Below are positions 60,231-64,000 of a DNA stretch of 64,000 nt, piece by piece. Position 1 is the first letter of the stretch. Each line of letters starts with the position of its first letter. The notes below the pieces were generated by a model. That model searched no databases. It was not told the origin of the DNA and was given only the letters and a program-made list of their open reading frames with translations. Source of the stretch: Frischella perrara (GTDB taxonomy: Bacteria > Pseudomonadota > Gammaproteobacteria > Enterobacterales > Orbaceae); the NCBI RefSeq assembly GCF_000807275.1, contig NZ_CP009056.1, positions 496,001 through 560,000 on the forward strand, given 5' to 3'. The translations under genes were made by a program, and so were the position numbers.

Positions 60231-61082
60231 TTACTCCTCGTCCGAGTTTCCATTGTTAGTATTTTGCTTGACGATTTGATCAAAAAAAGCGATGGATTCT
60301 TTGATCACATGACGACGTTGACGATCGATAGTTATCATATGATAGCTCTCACTTAAAGCAACGAATTTAGTTGGAGCATTTACCGTTTTTTCGACTAAAC
60401 GTGCATTTGTATTAATATTGGCAATATCATCATTTTCAGAATGCATAATCAAGCATGGAGAAACAACTTCAGACAATTGACTCTTTACTTTTTTGGCTAA
60501 TAATTGCATTTCGGCTAAGGCTGGGAACGGGTTGCCCGCTAAACCAGCAGCAGCACTATCACCACTAAACATACTTTCGACAATGGTTGCCCGAATACGC
60601 TCATCTTTAAGACCATAAGGCGGTTGTTCTATAAATGAACGTTTTTGAAATAGATGGAGTTTCTTTAGTAATGGTAAAATTGGAAAGAATGTCTTAGAAA
60701 ACCAAGGCATACTCCAACCATCATAATAGAATGTTGCACCATAAACACCTACGCCTTTGATTTTATCAGGATAGTCGGCTGCCAATTTTAGGGATAATAG
60801 CGCCCCCATGGAAAGCCCACCGACAAACAAACAACCCTTTGCTTTACTAGCTAAAAAGGTGAGTGCCTCTTCTACGCTTTTATACCAATCTTGCCAAGTT
60901 GTACGGCATAAATCAGCCTCATCACCACAATGACCAGCTAATTGCATACAATATACACTATAACCGGCTTTATTTAGCCCCTTTGCTAGAATTCGCATTT
61001 CAGTTGGCGTGCCGGTTAAACCGTGTATAAGTAATATTCCATTTTCGTTACCGGGTAGAAAAAAAGAGTTATCAGTAATCAT
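60231..61082 (-). CDS. Alpha/beta-hydrolase (carboxylesterase / monoacylglycerol lipase-like)
   Basis: A 283-aa serine hydrolase without signal peptide. The oxyanion-hole motif LLIHGLTGTPTEMR is near residue 18, the nucleophile elbow GGLSMGALLSL near residue 91, the acid in MHSENDDIAN near 217 and the His in SESYHMITID near 248. Resembles Est30-type carboxylesterases. In this operon it could hydrolyse an ester or thioester intermediate or act as a thioesterase-like release enzyme; that is inference. It lies 8 bases after the phosphatase gene and its 3' end carries the likely ribosome site of the next gene. Confidence 0.87.
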   Translation of the reverse strand: MITDNSFFLPGNENGILLIHGLTGTPTEMRILAKGLNKAGYSVYCMQLAGHCGDEADLCRTTWQDWYKSVEEALTFLASKAKGCLFVGGLSMGALLSLKLAADYPDKIKGVGVYGATFYYDGWSMPWFSKTFFPILPLLKKLHLFQKRSFIEQPPYGLKDERIRATIVESMFSGDSAAAGLAGNPFPALAEMQLLAKKVKSQLSEVVSPCLIMHSENDDIANINTNARLVEKTVNAPTKFVALSESYHMITIDRQRRHVIKESIAFFDQIVKQNTNNGNSDEE

Positions 61083-61090
61083 ATAAAAAA

Positions 61091-61882
61091 TTAATCCGTT
61101 AATGTTATTGCGATAGATTGATCCATGGTATTTTGAAGAATTTTAGGTAAGAACTTAAGGACATCATCAAAACCATGAATCGCATGATAAGCAATATTGT
61201 TATCCTGACAATAATTGATCAACTTGCTTTTAGCAAAGACTACATCGACTTTATTTGATACACAAAAGTCAGAAGCGCCATCACCAACATAAAGGATCGA
61301 ATTAGTTTGTGATTGATGCTGTTTTACTAAAGCACACTTACAGTTACCACTACCTTTAACACAAGTTTTATTAGCATAAGGGAAGGTTAGTCGCCAACCA
61401 TTATTGAAATCATGCAGTAAATGATTAGCGTAAATTGGAATATCTTTAATACCATATTTTTTTAAAATATACTCAATTGCGTAATCTAAACCATCACTCA
61501 CAATTTTCACTGCTATTTTTTGACGGTGAGTATAATTTAGAAGATCAATAAAATAAGGATCGATAGTGATGGTATCAAGAACTTCGTTAAGTTGTGGTAA
61601 GCTTGCTCGCATTAAGGCTATTTGCTTACTCATACACTCTTTAGAACTAATTTTTCCGGCTAACCAGAGTTCTTCAAGTTCTTCGCAGCCTTCCATACCA
61701 AAATGTTGCAGCAGGGTATCGGTGACATCCAAATCACTAATTGTGCCATCAAAATCTGATAAGATGATTGGTTGTGACGGAGTTTGCCAACCACTAAGAA
61801 AACAGGCATTTAAAGGTTCAGAAAAATGGTTGGCATTTTTAGTAATTGTTGAGAATGTATTCATTGTTGTACCACAATTCAT
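61091..61882 (-). CDS. MtnX-like HAD-IB family phosphatase
   Basis: A phosphoserine-phosphatase-like HAD enzyme (about 263 aa). Motif I ILSDFDGTISDLDVTD is near residue 43 with both aspartates, motif II is VKIVSDGLDYAI, and motif IV is LYVGDGASDFC. A cap domain with CKCALVK and KGSGNCKC cysteines lies between. Resembles MtnX (a methylthio-pentenyl-phosphate phosphatase), but no methionine-salvage genes are near. The N-terminus has an unusual ~40-residue lead before motif I. Start choice is uncertain: ATG 61882, ATG 61864 or a TTG at 61888, none with a good ribosome site. First gene of the minus-strand set. Confidence 0.83.
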   Translation of the reverse strand: MNCGTTMNTFSTITKNANHFSEPLNACFLSGWQTPSQPIILSDFDGTISDLDVTDTLLQHFGMEGCEELEELWLAGKISSKECMSKQIALMRASLPQLNEVLDTITIDPYFIDLLNYTHRQKIAVKIVSDGLDYAIEYILKKYGIKDIPIYANHLLHDFNNGWRLTFPYANKTCVKGSGNCKCALVKQHQSQTNSILYVGDGASDFCVSNKVDVVFAKSKLINYCQDNNIAYHAIHGFDDVLKFLPKILQNTMDQSIAITLTD

Positions 61883-62124
61883 TGTCAATAATCGATATCG
61901 TAATAGCTAATAGTAGATTTGAAGATTAAGATGAGATGGAAAAAACCACTTCATATTACATAATAAAATTATAAAAAATTCTTACTATTTAATATGTAGT
62001 TATTTTGTATCGTTTTTGTAACAATCAGTAAAATGATGCAAAAACGGTATTTACTTAGAAAAAAAAAGTTGATTTCGTTATAATATTATCAATTTATAAA
62101 TAAATCAAATCAGTATGGTGATTT

Positions 62125-62862
62125 ATGAACGGTAGTATATTGATCATCGAAGATGATGAACGTCTTGCTAATCTTATTGTCAGTTATTTATCGAAGCACC
62201 AGTATGATGTAGCATGGTATCCACGAGGTGATAGTGCTGAACAAGAGATCGCGCGTTTAAATCCCGATATTATTATTTTAGATGTAATGTTACCGGGTAA
62301 ATCAGGATTCGATATTTGTCGTGATATTCAAGCATGGTATACAGGTTATGTGTTAATCATGACGGCTAGTGAAGATAATCTTGATGAAATTATTGGTTTA
62401 GAATTAGGAGCGGATGACTATCTAGCTAAACCCGTTGAGCCTCGATTATTATTAGCTAGAATTCGTGCTTTATTACGTCGTCGACAAACTGATAATGGTT
62501 TAAACCATAAGCAAGCAAATGAATCAACACCACCAAAAAATAATTTACATTATGGTCCACTAGTCATTAATTTTGATCGACATTTTGTAAGTCTAAATCA
62601 AAAAGAAATTAGTCTAACTACGGCTGAATTTGAATTATTGAGTTTGTTAGTACGTAATGCCGGAACGATTTTATCACGTGACGATATATATAGTCAGGTA
62701 CGCGGCATTGAGTTTGATGGTCTTGATCGCTCTATGGATGCCAGAATATCACGTTTACGACGTAAGCTATCGGGTGATGATGAAAGCAATAGTCAGCAAT
62801 ACATCAAAACAATTCGCGGTAAAGGTTACTTATTTAATTATGACGAGGGTTACGTTGTTTAA
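62125..62862 (+). CDS. rstA: OmpR-family response regulator, RstA-like
   Basis: Transcription factor of a two-component system. The 245-aa protein has a receiver domain with IIEDDERLANLI, phospho-Asp in IIILDVMLPGKSGFDICRD near residue 53, T in MTASED and KPVEP, and a C-terminal winged helix (LTTAEFELLSLLVRNAGTILSRDDI, RSMDARISRLRRKL, IKTIRGKGYLF). RGxxxDGLDRSxD and PRGDSAE are shared with E. coli RstA. It overlaps the kinase gene by 23 bases. Its place next to the biosynthetic block is suggestive but not evidence of control. Confidence 0.88.
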   Translation: MNGSILIIEDDERLANLIVSYLSKHQYDVAWYPRGDSAEQEIARLNPDIIILDVMLPGKSGFDICRDIQAWYTGYVLIMTASEDNLDEIIGLELGADDYLAKPVEPRLLLARIRALLRRRQTDNGLNHKQANESTPPKNNLHYGPLVINFDRHFVSLNQKEISLTTAEFELLSLLVRNAGTILSRDDIYSQVRGIEFDGLDRSMDARISRLRRKLSGDDESNSQQYIKTIRGKGYLFNYDEGYVV

Positions 62863-64000
62863 AACATCACAATATAAAGAGCGCATTTATCTATTATTTG
62901 TCAAACGATCTTTATTTTATTTGATTATTTTATTAATCATTCAATCATTAATCGCATATGGTTCTATTCTATTATTTGATATATTACCAGAATCGTTAAC
63001 TGGTATGCCTAAAGAGCATGTTATTCAACGACAATTACAAACGGGGGCAGCCAATTTAATACGCTTACAAATAGCTGAACATCCGGAACGATCGGCACAG
63101 GAAACACTTAATCAATTACAACCTCTTTTTGGTTACCAATTAATGCTAACACCAAATACTCACAATTTAAGTGATACCGTTGAAGAGTCGTTAATTCATC
63201 ATGGAATTGGTTTTGATGACGAGGATAGCTATATTTATGCCACGTTAGATGACAACAATTTACTCAAACTTGGTCCAATGGCATCGTCAGATATTTTAGA
63301 TGCAAACTTAATGTCATTTTGGATTTATCTTATTTTATGGTCAATTATAAGTTCAATAATCTTTTTTATTATATTTTATTTAGCATTTTCGCATTATTGG
63401 CGTGATACCGTTAATATTCGTCATACTGCTGAAGCCTTAACAGAGGGTAATTTAAAGGCACGAGTAAAACCGGCACAAACATGGTTATTTAAACCTCTAA
63501 CAATTGTATTAAATCGAATGGCAGCACAAATTGAGCATTTGGTGACTACCAATCAAACTATGAGTCATGCTATGGCTCATGAACTACGCACACCATTAAG
63601 TCGTGTACGTTTTGAACTAAGTATGATGGAAGAGGCACAAACGATTGATGAGGTTATTCCTTATATTGATGGAATTAAACAAGATGTCGATGAATTAGAG
63701 GCATTGATCAATATCAGCCTGAATTTCTTTAAATTACAGCAGAATAAAATTGTTCCAAATTTGACTACTGTTAATTTGCCAATATGGGTGAATAAACTAT
63801 GTGATTCACTAATGATGCTAAAACCAGATAATTTTAGTTTTCTCCATCGTTGTGATTATATTGAATGTCAAATTGATACTCGTTTAACCGATATCATTAT
63901 CAAAAATTTAATCATGAACGCCTTTAAATATGCTAATAGTCAAGCTGAATTAACAATTTATCAAAAGGATAAAAAACTATTTATTGAAGTTGACGATGAT
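62840..64000 (+). CDS. rstB: Sensor histidine kinase, RstB-like (partial, runs off window)
   Basis: The frame is open from the ATG at 62840 to the window end (387 codons). It starts inside rstA. A TTG at 62855 with GAGGG just before it is an alternative start. Two membrane segments (about residues 30-52 and 160-185) flank a periplasmic domain of about 105 residues. A HAMP-like region follows (HTAEALTEGNLKARVKP), then the H-box MSHAMAHELRTPLSRVRFELSMMEE near residue 250 and the start of the ATPase domain with N-box IIIKNLIMNAFKYA near residue 355. The G-boxes lie beyond 64000. Layout equals E. coli RstB. Confidence 0.85.
   Translation, partial: MTRVTLFKTSQYKERIYLLFVKRSLFYLIILLIIQSLIAYGSILLFDILPESLTGMPKEHVIQRQLQTGAANLIRLQIAEHPERSAQETLNQLQPLFGYQLMLTPNTHNLSDTVEESLIHHGIGFDDEDSYIYATLDDNNLLKLGPMASSDILDANLMSFWIYLILWSIISSIIFFIIFYLAFSHYWRDTVNIRHTAEALTEGNLKARVKPAQTWLFKPLTIVLNRMAAQIEHLVTTNQTMSHAMAHELRTPLSRVRFELSMMEEAQTIDEVIPYIDGIKQDVDELEALINISLNFFKLQQNKIVPNLTTVNLPIWVNKLCDSLMMLKPDNFSFLHRCDYIECQIDTRLTDIIIKNLIMNAFKYANSQAELTIYQKDKKLFIEVDDD

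Noticed and set aside
61091-61882. Methionine salvage MtnX
   Set aside because: The motifs are those of the wider HAD-IB family and no mtn genes are nearby, so a salvage role is not supported.

Overview
The window is AT-rich chromosomal DNA from a gammaproteobacterium. Gene content and order mix Enterobacterales-like blocks (ftsK-lolA-rarA, rpsP-rimM-trmD-rplS, mazG..pyrG-eno, coaE-zapD-yacG beside a ppdD/hofBC-type pilus operon) with Pasteurellaceae-like traits: compact proteins, short FtsK, high AT. This fits the family Orbaceae, such as Gilliamella-like gut symbionts of bees. That placement is inference from synteny and protein resemblance; no rRNA lies in the window. No tRNA, rRNA, CRISPR array, insertion sequence or prophage was recognised.

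Layout. 1-13.7 kb: a partial GlsB/YeaQ-type membrane protein, aspartokinase III (lysC), ycaO, a DUF4282 membrane protein, then a minus-strand run tsaD-yacG-zapD-coaE and a minimal type IV pilus operon (pilin, short assembly ATPase, inner-membrane platform protein, prepilin peptidase). Divergent ampD-yqcC and a NhaD-like antiporter follow. 13.7-25 kb: raiA, purMN, rpsO, transketolase and transaldolase, an orphan secreted 501-aa protein, inorganic pyrophosphatase and an OPT-family transporter. 25-32.3 kb: mazG, a small unknown gene, an OLD-family (YbjD-like) protein whose P-loop lysine is replaced by arginine, then pyrG-eno and pagP. 32.5-42.7 kb: a citrate fermentation island with citG, a CitA/CitB (DpiB/DpiA) two-component pair, a 2-hydroxycarboxylate transporter, an FAH-family enzyme and citCDEFX. 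No oxaloacetate decarboxylase of the Oad type is present, and the FAH-family enzyme is the natural candidate for that step. 43-54.5 kb: clpB, ftsK, a tandem duplication that made two lolA genes, rarA, and rpsP-rimM-trmD-rplS. 54.7-61.9 kb: an uncharacterised block. It has a class III aminotransferase, a FemAB/GNAT-like N-acyltransferase and a ureohydrolase-fold protein on the plus strand. Facing them are a HAD phosphatase, an alpha/beta hydrolase, two small SMR/EamA-type transporters and a DegT-type aminotransferase on the minus strand. 62.1-64 kb: an RstA/RstB-like two-component system, the kinase running off the window.

Most notable. (1) The 54.7-61.9 kb block looks like a coherent pathway that makes and exports a small amino compound, and I do not recognise it as a described system. 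(2) A roughly 1-kb tandem duplication of the ftsK 3' end plus lolA left a chimeric LolA with an FtsK-derived tail, an ftsK fragment with an in-frame stop, and an intact second LolA. The dead ftsK fragment is better conserved than the middle of lolA. (3) The citrate operon carries an FAH-family enzyme where an oxaloacetate decarboxylase is expected. (4) A YbjD/OLD protein with an altered Walker A motif sits with an unknown gene between mazG and pyrG.
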